A DNA stretch of 60,000 bases from Adiantum capillus-veneris. Its lineage: Eukaryota > Streptophyta > Polypodiopsida > Polypodiales > Pteridaceae. The stretch lies in the NCBI GenBank assembly GCA_014529385.2, contig CM043966.1, positions 142,524,211 through 142,584,210 on the forward strand. The letters are read 5' to 3'. Below the pieces are notes generated by a model, which did not search any database, was not told the origin of the DNA, and saw only the letters and a list, made by a program, of their open reading frames with translations. A program made the translations under genes and the position numbers. This document shows positions 34,729-45,738 of this stretch, piece by piece; the stretch's first letter is position 1; every line of letters starts with the position of its first letter.

Positions 34729-37700
34729 ACGTAGACCTTCGGTTGTCTAAGTCACCTGCATAATCTGAGTCTGTAAAACCCTTTACACTTAGCTCCTGAC
34801 TCCCATAGCATATACGCATACTCTTTGTAGCTTTTAGGTATCTCAATATTCCTTTCACTGCCTCCCAATGTTTCTTGCCTGGGTTTGACATGTATCGACT
34901 TACTACTCCCACTGCAAATGCAATGTCTGGGCGAGTAGCAATCATTGCATACATCAAACTACCCACTGCAGATGCATATGGAATCTTATCCATTTCAGCC
35001 TGTTCTTCCTCAGACACAGGACAATCTTGTTTACTAAGTTTCACATATGGTGGCAATGGAACACTCAATGCCTTTCCCTTCTCCATATTGAAACGTTGCA
35101 AAACCTTGTCAATATACTCTGTTTGAGATAACCAAATCAACTTCTTTGATCTATCTCTCTCAATGCGCATACCAAGTATATGACTTGCCTCACCCATGTC
35201 TTTCATGTCAAACAATTTTGCCATCTTTGACTTCAAAGCTGAAATTTCTTCCAAGTGCTTGCCAGCAATCAACATGTCATCCACATACAAAATAAGGATC
35301 AGCCAACTACCATCCTTAGCCTTCTTTGTATATAGACAGTGATCGAACTCACTACGTTTGTAGCCTTGAGAAAGCATAAATTTGTGGAATTTATGGTACC
35401 ATGCCCTTGGTGATTGTTTTAAGCCATAAAGACTCTTTAACAACTGTCATACCCAATCTTCCTTGCCTTTCTCAACAAACCCTTCTGGCTGTTGCATGTA
35501 AATTTCCACATCTAAATCACCATGCAAGAACGTTGTCTTGACATCCATTTGGTGCAACACCAAATCTAATATGGCAACCAATGCAAGAAAGCATCTCAAT
35601 GTAGTCATCTTGACCACCGGAGAGAAGACTTCATCAAAGTCAATGCCTTGTTCTTGCTTAAAGCCCTTGGCAACAAGCCTTGCTTTGTACTTTGGCTGAT
35701 TATCATGAGCGGTGATCTTATACCTGTAAACCCATGTACAAGGTAGAGCCTTTTTGCCCTGTGGTAATTTAACTAGCTTCCATGTCTTGTTTTTATGCAG
35801 AGGTGTCATCTCTGACTGCATGGCCAATTGCCAATTCCCGGAGTCCTTCATTTGCACTGCTTCCTTGTAACATGAAGGCTCATTGCAATCAGTCAACATG
35901 ACATAGTTCATAGATGGAACAAACCTATCAGGAGGTCGCGTGACACGTCTAGATCTACGCACAATAGGTGGCTCAGGCTCAGCCACAACCTGTGGTTCCA
36001 CTCTATCCTATCCTTGCTCCTCTTGAGCCCTGACATTTTGTCTTGCACGTGCAGGTCCATCTTCTTGGAAGACAACTCTTCTAATCTCCTCAACCCTCTC
36101 TGGTTTAGAATGATATTTGGATTCATTAAAGTGAACATCATTGCTGCGGACAACCTTTCTGGATTCGGGATCCCAAAGTCTGTACCCCATCTCACCAGAA
36201 TTACCATAGCCTAGAAAGATGCACTTTCTACTCTTTGGCTCAAGTTTGTTCCTAAATTCCTTTGGAACGTGAGTATATGCCTCACAGCCAAAGACTCTGA
36301 GATGCTTGTATGAGGGCATTTTGCCTGACCATACCATCTCTGGCACTGAATCCTTCTGCAAAACCTTGCTAGGAGATCTATTTACAATATGAACAGCTGT
36401 TGATATAGCTTCAGCCCAAAACCCATTTGGCAGCTGTGCATTAGACAACATACTTCTGACCTTCTCTTATATGGTCCTATTCATCCTCTCAACAACACCA
36501 TTTTGAGGAGGATTGTAAGGAGCAGTAAGTTCACGTTTTATACCTTTTGACTCACAAAAGTCTTGAAAGGCCTTTGAAACATACTCTCCACCATTGTCAG
36601 TGCGTAAGCATTTAAGTTTCTTGCCACTCTGATTCTCCACAAGTGTCACAAACGTTTTGAAAACACTAAACGCTTCATCCTTGTGCTTTAGAAAGTAAAC
36701 CCATACTTTCCTCGAGTAATCATCTATAAATGTCATAAAGTAAGAAGCTCCCCCTAGAGATAGGTTAGGCATAGGTCCACACAAATCACTATGAACAAGT
36801 GCCAACTGTGTATCTCTTCTACTGCTTCTATGCTTATGTGGCTGCTGTGTTTGCTTACCATACAGACAATGTTCACAGAATTCAAAATCATTAAATGAAA
36901 AGCCAGGAAAATAACCAGAACGAGACAAGATTTCCATTCCCTTCTTGGACATATGTCCTAACCGGCTATGCCACAAAGAAACGTTCGGCTGCTCGGTTAC
37001 ATTGATTACATTTTTAGAGACATTTGATACATAAATCATGTAAAGTCCTCCATACTTTACTCCATGTGCTACTGTCATAGAACCCTTGGATATCTTCCAC
37101 ATGTTCTGTCCAAAAGTGGTGACGTAGCCAGCATCATCAAGTAAACCTGTGTTGATCAAGCTCTTTGTAATTGCGGGAACATGTCTCACATTCTTCAGTG
37201 TGAAAGAAGAGCCATTCTGAAACTTCAATTGAACATCTCCAACACCTAAGATCTCACATGTCTGCCCATTGCCTAGCCGAACATGATCTTTAGTGGTCAC
37301 ATAAGAAGTAAACCACTCCTTGTTTGGAGACACATGAAGTGATGCCCCTGAGTCTATAATTCAGTCACTCAGTGCATTTCCATCAGATGCTGTAAGAAGA
37401 GCTGAGTCCATTGTATTCTTCAAGAAGTAGATGTCTCCTGACACTAGACTGTCATCCTCTGCAACAGTGTTTGTCACATTTATTTCTTGAATCTTCATTG
37501 AGGACTTGTTCTTCTCACCATGGTCTTCAGCTTTCTCTTTGCCTTTTTTTGCTTTCCGTTCTCTGCAGTCTCTTTTCATGTGACCCTTCTTGCCACAATG
37601 GTAGCATTCTATGTCACTCTTGCCTTTAGCACTGCGGGACTTGCTACGAGACTGATTCCTCTTTCCACCTTTGTACTTTTCTTTGGTCCTTCCCCTGACA

Positions 37701-38308
37701 ACTAAGGCTGTTCCTTTGCCTTTGTCCATTGTCTTTCTATTGGTTCCTTCAGTAAGCAGACTTCCTTCTACACCTGCTATGTTCAAACCATCTGGAGGTG
37801 CAGAATTACTCAAAACTGTGCGAAAAGTGTCCCAACTTTCCGGCAATGTGATCAACAGGAACATAGCTCTAACAGGTTCATCAAACTTGACACCTTGAGC
37901 TGACAACTGACTATAGATTGTGTTGAATTCATTCAGATGATTGGACATAGGTGTCCCTTCTTTCATCTTCAAGTCAACAAGCTTCTTAAGCTAGTATACC
38001 TGTGAAGCTGCACTCTGCTTCTCATAAAGATCATTGAGCTTTAACCATGCTTGATAAGCCGACATCTCGTCTGCTACATTGAAGTAAACGCTTTCTGCCA
38101 AAGTCAGCATAATGGTAGAAAGTGCCAATTCATCCATTTCGCTCAATTCATCTTCGTCCATATCTTCTGGTTTTATCCCTTTGCGCTTTATAGGTTTTAT
38201 CTGCTTCTTTTGTACCAACACGTGCCAAATCTGCTTCTTCCACAATGGGAAATTGGTTCCATCCAGCTTCTTGATATTGTAAAGAGCAGTGTCCTGTGAT
38301 CCAGCCAT
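34729..38308 (-). pseudogene. Copia-B gag-pol (gag to RNase H start)
   Basis: The ATG at 38308 opens gag (IKKLDGTNFPLWKKQIWHVL, then MKEGTPMSNHLNEFN) with one zinc knuckle (CYHCGKKGHMKRDC). Protease follows (IIDSGASLHVSP near 37355-37320). Integrase has the HHCC-like region (SLWHSRLGHMS, CEHCLYGKQ) and core (HSDLCGPM, FIDDYSRKVWVYF, RTDNGGEYVS, NGVVERMNR). Reverse transcriptase has TWVYRYKI, KSLYGLKQSPRAWY and the active site YVDDMLIA. RNase H begins FTDSDYAGDLDNRRST and is cut by Gypsy-C at 34728. Stops lie near 37989 (TAG), 37361 (TGA replacing the conserved Trp before IIDSGAS), 36465 (TAA), 36005 (TAG) and 35447 (TGA). Otherwise the reading frame is well kept, so this is a young dead copy. 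Confidence 0.9.
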
Positions 38309-39405
38309 AGCTACGCGTCACAGTAGTTTACTTTTCTGGGAAAAATTCGGCAGACTTTCCCCTGTAAACTGACCTCTGAACCAATATCAACCTGTCAAAT
38401 GAACCAAGAAAGCTTCAGATTCTGCAAAAATTTTGGCAGAGTCTCCTTTGTAAAATGGCTCTGGTGTACTAAAAACAGACCAAAAACAGCTCAAAAAACA
38501 CTGTCTCTCTGACACTGTAAGCTGCGGGTAAACCTGTCCTGCACCTGTACTGTCTCTCACTGTCCTGTCACTGTCCTATAAGCATAGACTGCGACAATGC
38601 CTCAACGGAAGTAAAGCAAAGATGCAATCCCAACTGTCTAACTCACAGTCAATACATCCTAGCTGCCTATCTAAGGGTGCTCGAGGGATCGCTCCAAGAC
38701 CTGTATCAACGAAAGGATCTCAACATTCGAGAATCCCCCAGCTCAATAAAACCTCACTCGACCCTCAACAAAGGCTGCAGTAAATCTGACAGTACATAGA
38801 CTTCCCACAAAGTCATACATCCACAAATTTCCCACTATATGCTGTAACCGCTGCGGCGGTTGTTTGCTGCCTGACTCACAGCCAACAAACCCTCAACAAA
38901 CATACATCATCTCTGACAATACATCCCATGTGGAAGTACCTGCAATGTCAGGATGAAATTTGGAATATCAAGCAGCAAACACAAGCTACCTGATGAGCTA
39001 GTGGATGTCGCCTACAGTCTGTGTGTAGATGCGTCCGTGTCGTATGTGACACGTCTCCAAGAACTGTGAGCCGTCCTTCGATGTGTAGACAACCACAAAT
39101 CAACACTCTGGGAGTGTCGATATCCTCAGCACCTGCAGTCGTAGGCCGAAAACCCCAAATTTACAGAGTCGGATCTGCACCCGTCGAGACCACGTAGTCA
39201 AAAATGGCCTGCGCAGACCTTTGTCGAAGCCGAACGGTGACCGAGATGACCTCAGAATGAAATTCTGACAACACCAAGACCTTCGGGCTTTCCCACGAGA
39301 TTTTGGGGCAGTGTCTTCGCCTGTCGAATTTCACTCCAATCTGAGTTGGTGACTCTAGCCTCCTGCAGTGCTGCCCCGAGCCTCGATCTGAGCTCTGATA
39401 CCAGA
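38309..39405 (-). other. Copia-B 5' leader, noncoding
   Basis: About 1.1 kb between the PBS and the gag ATG. It contains the segment 38700-38776, closely similar to 33108-33190 in the Gypsy-C leader, and CTGTCC-type short repeats. No ORF with a recognisable domain. Confidence 0.75.
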
Positions 39406-39597
39406 TGAAGGAGTACGAGCGGAAGTGCGACGCGAGAGAGAGTGCGAGAAGAAGAGCACGACGATATGGTGAACTCGCTCTACTGTAATGTGTAGAGCAT
39501 AGTGAGTTCTTATTAGGTTTTTACAAAAGAATATGTGTACATACTTGGCGGCCCGCCCACTTACCTGGGCGACCACATTGGGCTTTATACCCCAACA
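39406..39597 (-). repeat. 5' LTR of Copia-B
   Basis: 192 bp. The minus strand starts TGTTGGGGTATAAAGCCC and ends CCGCTCGTACTCCTTCA. The PBS follows directly at 39405. Confidence 0.95.
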
Positions 39598-39602
39598 CCA
39601 AG

Positions 39603-40239
39603 ATTCTGTCATTCGAGTGGATCTTGTTACTGGTCGAGCACATCCTCTAGGAAATAGGTTTATAATTGATCATACGTCTGACACCACAGTTCACTCGGCC
39701 CCATTGCAGTATTGTTACACGTGTAAAGTGGACACTGTTGGGGAAGATTCTCCTTATATGGATGTACTACCTGGGATGACTGAGTCAGACAATGTTGATT
39801 GGGTCCACCTAGCAGCAACCATAGACACTTGGGGAAATAGGGGGACAACCTGGGTAACACCTGAGGGGGATGAAATGCCCGTACCCTTAAATATGCTACA
39901 AGTAATGCATATAGCTTCTGACAAGACTCATCCTAATATAACGAAGAAAACATACAAGTGGGTCCCTAAATCTTGTTTAGCGACCATGGTTGATGCTAAA
40001 AAACAGAATCCTTGTAAGAAACGTCCCACTCGCTCCAAGAAAAGTAAGAAAATGTGACGTTGGATTCCTAAACGAGTATTGGAAGCCCAAGGCTACTATC
40101 AAGGAAATAATCAAATCTGGGTACCAAAACATAAATTGTGCTCTTACTTGTCACCGGGCCTATGTGTGTCCAATCCAGTAGCTTCAAAACGTCTTGATGA
40201 TCATGGAAAGAAAAAAATCACAGAATGCTATACACCCGC
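39603..40239 (+). pseudogene. Post-protease tail with W-V/I-P-K repeats (level-1 element)
   Basis: After the Copia-B insertion the frame resumes with DSVIRVDLVTGRAHPLGNRF and an acidic segment (GEDSPYMDVLPGMTESDNVD). Repeated tryptophan motifs follow: YKWVPKSCLAT, RWIPKRVLEAQ and QIWVPKHKL. The inserted solo LTR then cuts it at 40239. A fourth motif, VWVPKKERFVPP, follows that insert at about 42418-42460. A TGA at 40055-40057 interrupts it where the inverted copy has Trp. I know no named domain for this tail. Its motif recurs in the 3' ORF of Gypsy-D (57742-58497). Confidence 0.7.
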
Positions 40240-42408
40240 TGTCAAGAAGTAGGCGGTCTTGCCAGGAAGGCACCGGGCCTCTTGCTGTGAGAGTTTGTGA
40301 GGAAGCTCAAGGGTTATGAGAAGGAGCTAAGATGTAGATAACACAGCTTTTAGAGCTAAAGAAGAAATGTATCCAAAGACGCCGCTCACTTTTCCTTACA
40401 AACACACATGTGAAGGAGAGAACTCATGAAAGATAGTCAGAACAAAACAAAAATGAAAACATCGAGATTACGATCATATCATATCATGGGTAGGATAAAA
40501 GGGTTAATGGATGAGTTAATGATATTTAATCTTTGTTGTCCAAATAAGCTGCAGATTGCTCTTTGGAACTGTAGCTTTGTGCTTACTATAATGTATATGT
40601 TTTGTCTAGCGATTGGGATTAGTTGTGAGTACAAATCCTCTTGATTCATAATAAAATAACCACATTCACATCGAAAGAGAAGTCATAGTCAATAATAGGT
40701 AGTATGATGGGATCTGGTGAGAGAAGTATTTCGTTGAGCCTTTCAGGACCAAATAGAAACATTATGCGTTGCTGAAAGTGAATCTTTCGACTAATCCAAA
40801 TGTTGACCCTAATAGATTGCACTGAATGGAATTGATAGAAATTACCTCTATGTGGATTATGGTTATTCATCAATGATATACTTAGTATGTTCAAAGATAA
40901 AGGTGTGAAAGAAGGGAAAGGAGAAGAAGAAGAGATTTTCTCTCCCAAGCCCTATTGTTGCCCTTAGGCAATAAGGATACTGCGGGGAGAGAAGTACCTG
41001 TAGCAAGGAGATTCTAGAGTTTGTGGAAGAGAATGAGAACCTTAAGAGAGAGAGATGCTTGTGGAAGATGAAGATATGGTTACTAACCTTGTGCACATAA
41101 TTGTTCCCCGCAAGAAGGTTGTACCCATTACATTGACAAGATTGCTGCTTGAATACCTTCCAATGAAACAATTAGGACACAACAAGAGAGATCGAAGGAG
41201 GAGTAAGATAGAATTAGAGATAAATCTAAGTGTGGTGGTGGTATTAAAGATAGATAATGAGAGATAGAGATAGAGTTAGAGACAAGTATTGGACTAGATA
41301 TGCAAATGAAAGTAAAACTAGCAACATATATCTTACATGAGAGCAATCGCCACCACCTTAATGGAGAGAGAAGATGAGGCAAGACTTCAGCCTTTCTTCA
41401 AGAGAAAGTGTGGCTCTAAGGTGAGTGTGTCACTATGGAATTGAGCTATTCTCACTCACTCATAACTTGCCCCAATGAAGAGAAGGTTGCCCATTTTATA
41501 GGTGAGGGAGCCATGTTTTACATAATCACTTGATTAGGCTAAAGAGTTAGCCCAAATCAAATGTTCTTTGGATATTTCTTAAAATGGGCAATATTAGGAC
41601 TCAAAATATCATGAAATTCAGCATCTTTGGTCGTTGAGGCTCCATGTGGGTGCATGATGTATGTGGGCCCCACCTAGGCATCTTCTGTGTGGCTCCAGCA
41701 GGGGGTCCCAACTTGTGTGTCTTGTCCTTCAAGGCATCTTTGAGGTGTCACATTCACATGCTTGTGTATTTTATCCTCCAAATATCTTATTTTATGTAAA
41801 AAGACCAAGATTACCTCTTTTCACTTGATTCACCTGTTTACCATCTCTTCTTGCAGTAAGTTGTGAGAGGAATTTTCACTCTTTTCCTTGTAACTTTTGA
41901 CCTGTAACTCGGATTGACATGCTTCAAAAAGAAAAATTGGCCTACTAAAAGAGCTTGACTTGGTTTTGGTCTTTTCTCCATGCCCTTAGGTTGGGATTTT
42001 CAAATTGGGATGGTCCAAGAAGCTTTGGATCTTCCTTTTCATAAAGTCTTGTAGTAGGCCCTTCCCTCTTGTATGTATCCAAGAAGGTATGCATTATTGA
42101 AGGGTTATATTATTAAATAAATGTGAAAAGAAGAAAATAATTTATATATGGTAGGGTATATCTGAGATATTAGAAGAAATATACAAATGCTTTTCTCCCA
42201 GACAAAAAGAGGCACAATCATTGATACTTCTCTTGCAGTACTTTCTAATAGTAATGTACATTTATATTACTTCAAAGTTAATACTAAGGTATGGTCGAAA
42301 GTTTTTATTTATGCATATGAGTATTATATGAAGTATACTTATGCATCAAAAAGTCACAAGATAAATCGTTTAATGCCCATTCCCACTATATACGTGCCAC
42401 AGCACACA
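40240..42408 (-). mobile_element. Probable solo LTR inserted in level-1 element
   Basis: The insertion is defined against the inverted copy, where the sequence around 18038 is uninterrupted. The insert begins TGTCAAGAAG and ends CACA, flanked by a 4-bp duplication CCGC (40236-40239 and 42409-42412). On the minus strand it carries CTATAAAATGGG (about 41490-41500) followed by a leader-like sequence, which resembles an LTR promoter. No paired terminal repeats, PBS or coding domains are seen inside. At 2.17 kb it is long for a solo LTR but acceptable. Confidence 0.55.
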
Positions 42409-42412
42409 CCGC

Positions 42413-44402
42413 TTCAGAGCTAGTTTGGGTACCAAAGAAAGAACGATTTGTTCCACCTAGATCAGAGAGGGGGTAGTCCCATGAAGCTTCTAGCTCCTCA
42501 TATAATGCATCCATAGAGGTAAAAGCTTCTCCATAGCCTCCACCTACAATCGTAGACCTCCATGAACCTACAAAGGAATCCACACCTCCCAGTGTTCAAG
42601 AATCACCTGATGAACCACTTCAAGTTCGATCCTGGGAAAGTACCTTACCACCTTTGCAACTCGACGAGGCACCTAAGGTAATAGAAAACTAATGGCAAAA
42701 ATCCCCACCTATTACCAACCGGAACAATTGGTTTCAAAGGGTGACAATCTCATTTCAAACGGTATGATCTACCCAAGGAAGGGGGGGGTGTTTGTTGACA
42801 GTCATCATTCACTCACTCCCCTCTCAACCTTTATCCCTGAATTCTTAATCTCCAATCTTAGGGAATATATATATAAAGCCTTATATTCACAAAAAACAAA
42901 AATAATAAAGAGCAAGAGCAATTAGCAAACGAGTATGCACAATAAAAGTCAAAAACATTGACTCAGACCTACACATTCGCATCCGGTACACTGAAACAGA
43001 AACCTATGTCATCAAACACCTTTGATCCTCAGCACTCAAGTGATGGAGGGTAGGTAAGATTAGTACGATAGGAGTGTTTCTGTTTTAGAGTTGAGTGATT
43101 ACCAAAGTTCTTTTTTTCCACTGATGTGCCTCCTAGAGGTATTATTGTGTTTCATAGTGTGTACAGGAACATGTTGCTATGGTTAGGATCTGGACCTTCA
43201 TGGAATCTTTATCTCGACTCACTTTTCAAATCAAGCGCAACCATCAACACAAACGGGTGTTTCTTGTCCATTAGCATTGCCCCTTATCTTTTTTTGCATC
43301 CATGTTTGTTTGCTTTAATTGTGATTGGTAGCATAACATTTAGTGCATTTGCTTAGTATCAAACATTAAATTCAATGTAATTTTTTGTCATAATCACTTG
43401 TCTAGATTTAAAAATCAGCAGTCCGACTAAGCTAGTTTAACCAAGTTAGGTGTTACAGATCTTCTCTTAATACTATGGGAATGCCTTCCTAATAATCAAT
43501 GGTTACTTAGGTTCTTAATCCGATTTAGGCAGCATTGTGTGAAATGTACTAGGGCTTTCTAGTGGGCTTAGTCCCTATTGACCTTTAGCTTAAGTATTAT
43601 AAAGGGAGTTTACTAGTGTGATGAGCCTGGGGAGGTGTAACAGTGTTATATGACCCCCCAAAAGTTACAAAATTAAAATGCTGAAAATGAACAAACAAAA
43701 ACAAATCAAAGTGCCACAATGTAAATCTTAAGCTGGAAGAAAAATCTCAGCTTTATTTGGTACTTCACTCACATGTATCGCCTATGGTACTAGAGCCCTA
43801 GAGGTTCCCAGTGTGGGCGATTTTCCTTGAAAAGCAAAAAACCCAAGGCATACAAAATAAGCACACACATCAAAATTGAATCACTGTGAAAAGACTTTGT
43901 GGGGTCAAAGAAAAAGTAATCAGTCAGGCGATGATTTCATGAGAAATTCCTTTTATCGTAGCTTAACTACAAGGTTTTCTAGGTATAGCCTCTAGTCAGC
44001 CCTCGAACATGAAATACTTGGCTCTCGTTATTAAACAACTTAATTGACCAGAGAAAATTAAGAAGCTTACCCATGGTATTAATAGTCGATCTCTAGTGCC
44101 TTTCGATCCGTTAAATTAGCGACCCCAGACTTGTTTAATTTTTTACCTTTACATCTGTTTATGCATTTGATTATATTGCAATTTAATGTTTATTGCTAAC
44201 AAATTGTTTAAAATTCTGTTATCAATCAATTTGTCTGCCTAAAACTGCATATGCTTTTTAATCGCTTATGAGAATGCATTTACTGTGCCAATGTTGTTTG
44301 ATTTTGCAGTGACTGAAGAAGGCTAAGGACATTCATCTCAAATGATCTTCCACCTCGACGAACGAGCTTCAACTCAATAGCTTCCAAGGACGGAATCTAC
44401 AT
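42413..44402 (+). other. Long noncoding 3' region of level-1 element
   Basis: After the last W-motif (about 42460) and a short open piece (PLQVRSWESTLPPLQLDEAP near 42615-42675) there is about 1.7 kb without recognisable coding content, up to the PPT. Segments are shared with 16251-18059 in inverted orientation, so the region is a regular part of this element family. Confidence 0.7.
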
Positions 44403-44416
44403 AAGAAAGGGGGGCA
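44403..44416 (+). promoter_or_regulatory. Polypurine tract of level-1 element
   Basis: AAGAAAGGGGGGCA immediately precedes the 3' LTR. This is the plus-strand primer position in LTR elements. Confidence 0.85.
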
Positions 44417-45030
44417 TGTTAACCCTCACGGCTCACGGACACCCTATCACCTACGACGGACGTTGTCACCTACGGCGGACATTGTATTATTTATTTGGTA
44501 GAGTCAGGTACCGGGCTTGTCGGTCCATTAGGAAAAGGGTAAGAGTGATCGCCGATGAGAGGCGCACTCTAACTGGAACATTCAAGGGATTAGTTGGCTA
44601 AGCATGGGCGCCCAAGTGTGAATGGGGCGAGCTCATATAAAAGTCAACTAAACCTAAAATTCACTCATTCTCTCATTTGTGCAATAGAAGAGTGCTCTTG
44701 CTCCATCTCCATCTTCTTCTTCTTCATCTCCTTGTGTGTGTGTGTATGCGTGAGAGAGAGAGAGGGAGAGAGAGAGAGAGACACAGAGAGAGAGAGTGTG
44801 TGCGATTGAGCATTGCGACGGCGGCGAGGCGGTTGAGCGCGGCGTAGCGGCATCTCCTTCTTCTTCGCGGCGAGGAATCCTCCACGAAGCAAGCGTAGAG
44901 CAGTGAGTGACACACCATCGCCTTCTTTGAGCTTACTAGTTTAGGCTTGTTGTGTGCTTGGAGCCATTTGTGGCTCGCACACGGTGTATCGGCAAGTTCC
45001 TTGCATTGACACGTGCGACACAAGCGCACA
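44417..45030 (+). repeat. 3' LTR of level-1 element
   Basis: 614 bp, TGTTAACCC to GCGCACA, followed by TSD ATGGT at 45031-45035. The TATA box is at 44636-44642. By hand I count about 10 differences from the 5' LTR in the first 210 bp. Confidence 0.95.
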
Positions 45031-45150
45031 ATGGTTAATTGAATTTGTGAACGTTGCAGATTTGACCCACATGAATTTTTATATTTAATTCTAGTCACAA
45101 TGGATTTTTTTCTCACATGAGAATTGCAAAAATATCAAACGCATATATAA
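45031..45150. other. Short flank between level-1 element and Copia-A
   Basis: AT-rich. It starts with TSD ATGGT of the level-1 element and ends with TSD TATAA (45146-45150) of Copia-A. Confidence 0.7.
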
Positions 45151-45376
45151 TGTTACCATATACATGTGGTAGTGATGTGTGTGAACACACTAGGACCGTC
45201 GGGCATTTTTTTTCCTCTTTAGGAGGTTTTTCCCCCCGTGCATTGTATATACGCCCATCACTCTAGGGCTATCTATCTTTCCATTGCACACTAAGTAATA
45301 CACTCTCTATTGTGTGCCTTGAGCTTCCTTCGTCTTCTCCAAGCTGTGTGTGTCTCTCTGCAACCCTAATCCAACA
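45151..45376 (+). repeat. 5' LTR of Copia-A
   Basis: 226 bp, TGTTACCATA to CCAACA, with a TATA-like TGTATATACG. Confidence 0.95.
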
Positions 45377-45377
45377 A

Positions 45378-45393
45378 TTGGTATCAGAGCAGG
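45378..45393 (+). promoter_or_regulatory. Primer-binding site, initiator Met tRNA type
   Basis: TTGGTATCAGAGCAGG directly after the LTR, the common PBS of plant copia elements. Confidence 0.9.
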
Positions 45394-45738
45394 TTGCGTC
45401 CTCCCGGGCTTAGTCGCCACCTTCTCCAGTACATGCCTGCTCACTTTCTCCGATTTCAATGAGATTTGGCGAGCGTTCGCAGATCGAAAAATACTTCGGG
45501 CGAGTTTGTAGAGCTCGGTTTTCTCAGATTTTTGATTTGGGCTCATTTCGGCCTCCGTTTCCACTACAGGCAGTACTGCACAGGCTATTTCGTCATTTTG
45601 TGCAGAATTTTAGTCAGTGCCGTTTTCTGCATAATAGGTGCCTTATAGTCTTCTACGGTTTGTGCTATATAGCACGTGTTGTTTCCGCTCCGTTTCTCCT
45701 ATTTTCGGGTAGTTTTCACATCAGGTGCAACATTTACC

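Larger units (their letters stand above)
25259..39597 (-). mobile_element. Copia-B, level-2 insertion
   Basis: The LTRs are 25259-25450 (3') and 39406-39597 (5'). The TSD CCAAG lies at 25254-25258 and 39598-39602. An iMet PBS (TCTGGTATCAGAGCTC on the minus strand from 39405) and a PPT (AAGTGGGAGGT on the minus strand at about 25461-25451) are present. Domain order on the minus strand is gag, protease, integrase, reverse transcriptase, RNase H, as in Ty1/copia. Gypsy-C splits the RNase H. The uninterrupted target is visible near 18683 in the inverted Tat-like copy. Confidence 0.95.
19499..45030 (+). mobile_element. Level-1 Tat/Ogre-like non-autonomous LTR element, host of a nest
   Basis: The LTRs are 19499-20102 and 44417-45030. 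The 5-bp TSD ATGGT lies at 19494-19498 and 45031-45035. A Tat/Ogre-type PBS (TTTGGCGCCGCTGCCGGGGA) and a PPT (AAGAAAGGGGGGCA at 44403-44416) are present. Native internal sequence is 20103-25258, 39603-40239 and 42413-44416. It encodes gag and protease with a W-rich tail, but I find no reverse transcriptase, RNase H or integrase in any frame of the native parts. Three inserts lie inside: Copia-B (which carries Gypsy-C) and a probable solo LTR. Without the inserts it would be about 9 kb. Confidence 0.9.

Noticed and set aside
39533-40057. A 174-residue ORF starting in MCTYLAARPL
   Set aside because: Its first part is Copia-B LTR. Only the portion after 39598 belongs to the level-1 tail.
40240-42408. 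Insertion as a Mutator-like element with 9-bp duplication
   Set aside because: No terminal inverted repeats. The 4-bp CCGC duplication with TG/CA ends fits an LTR better.
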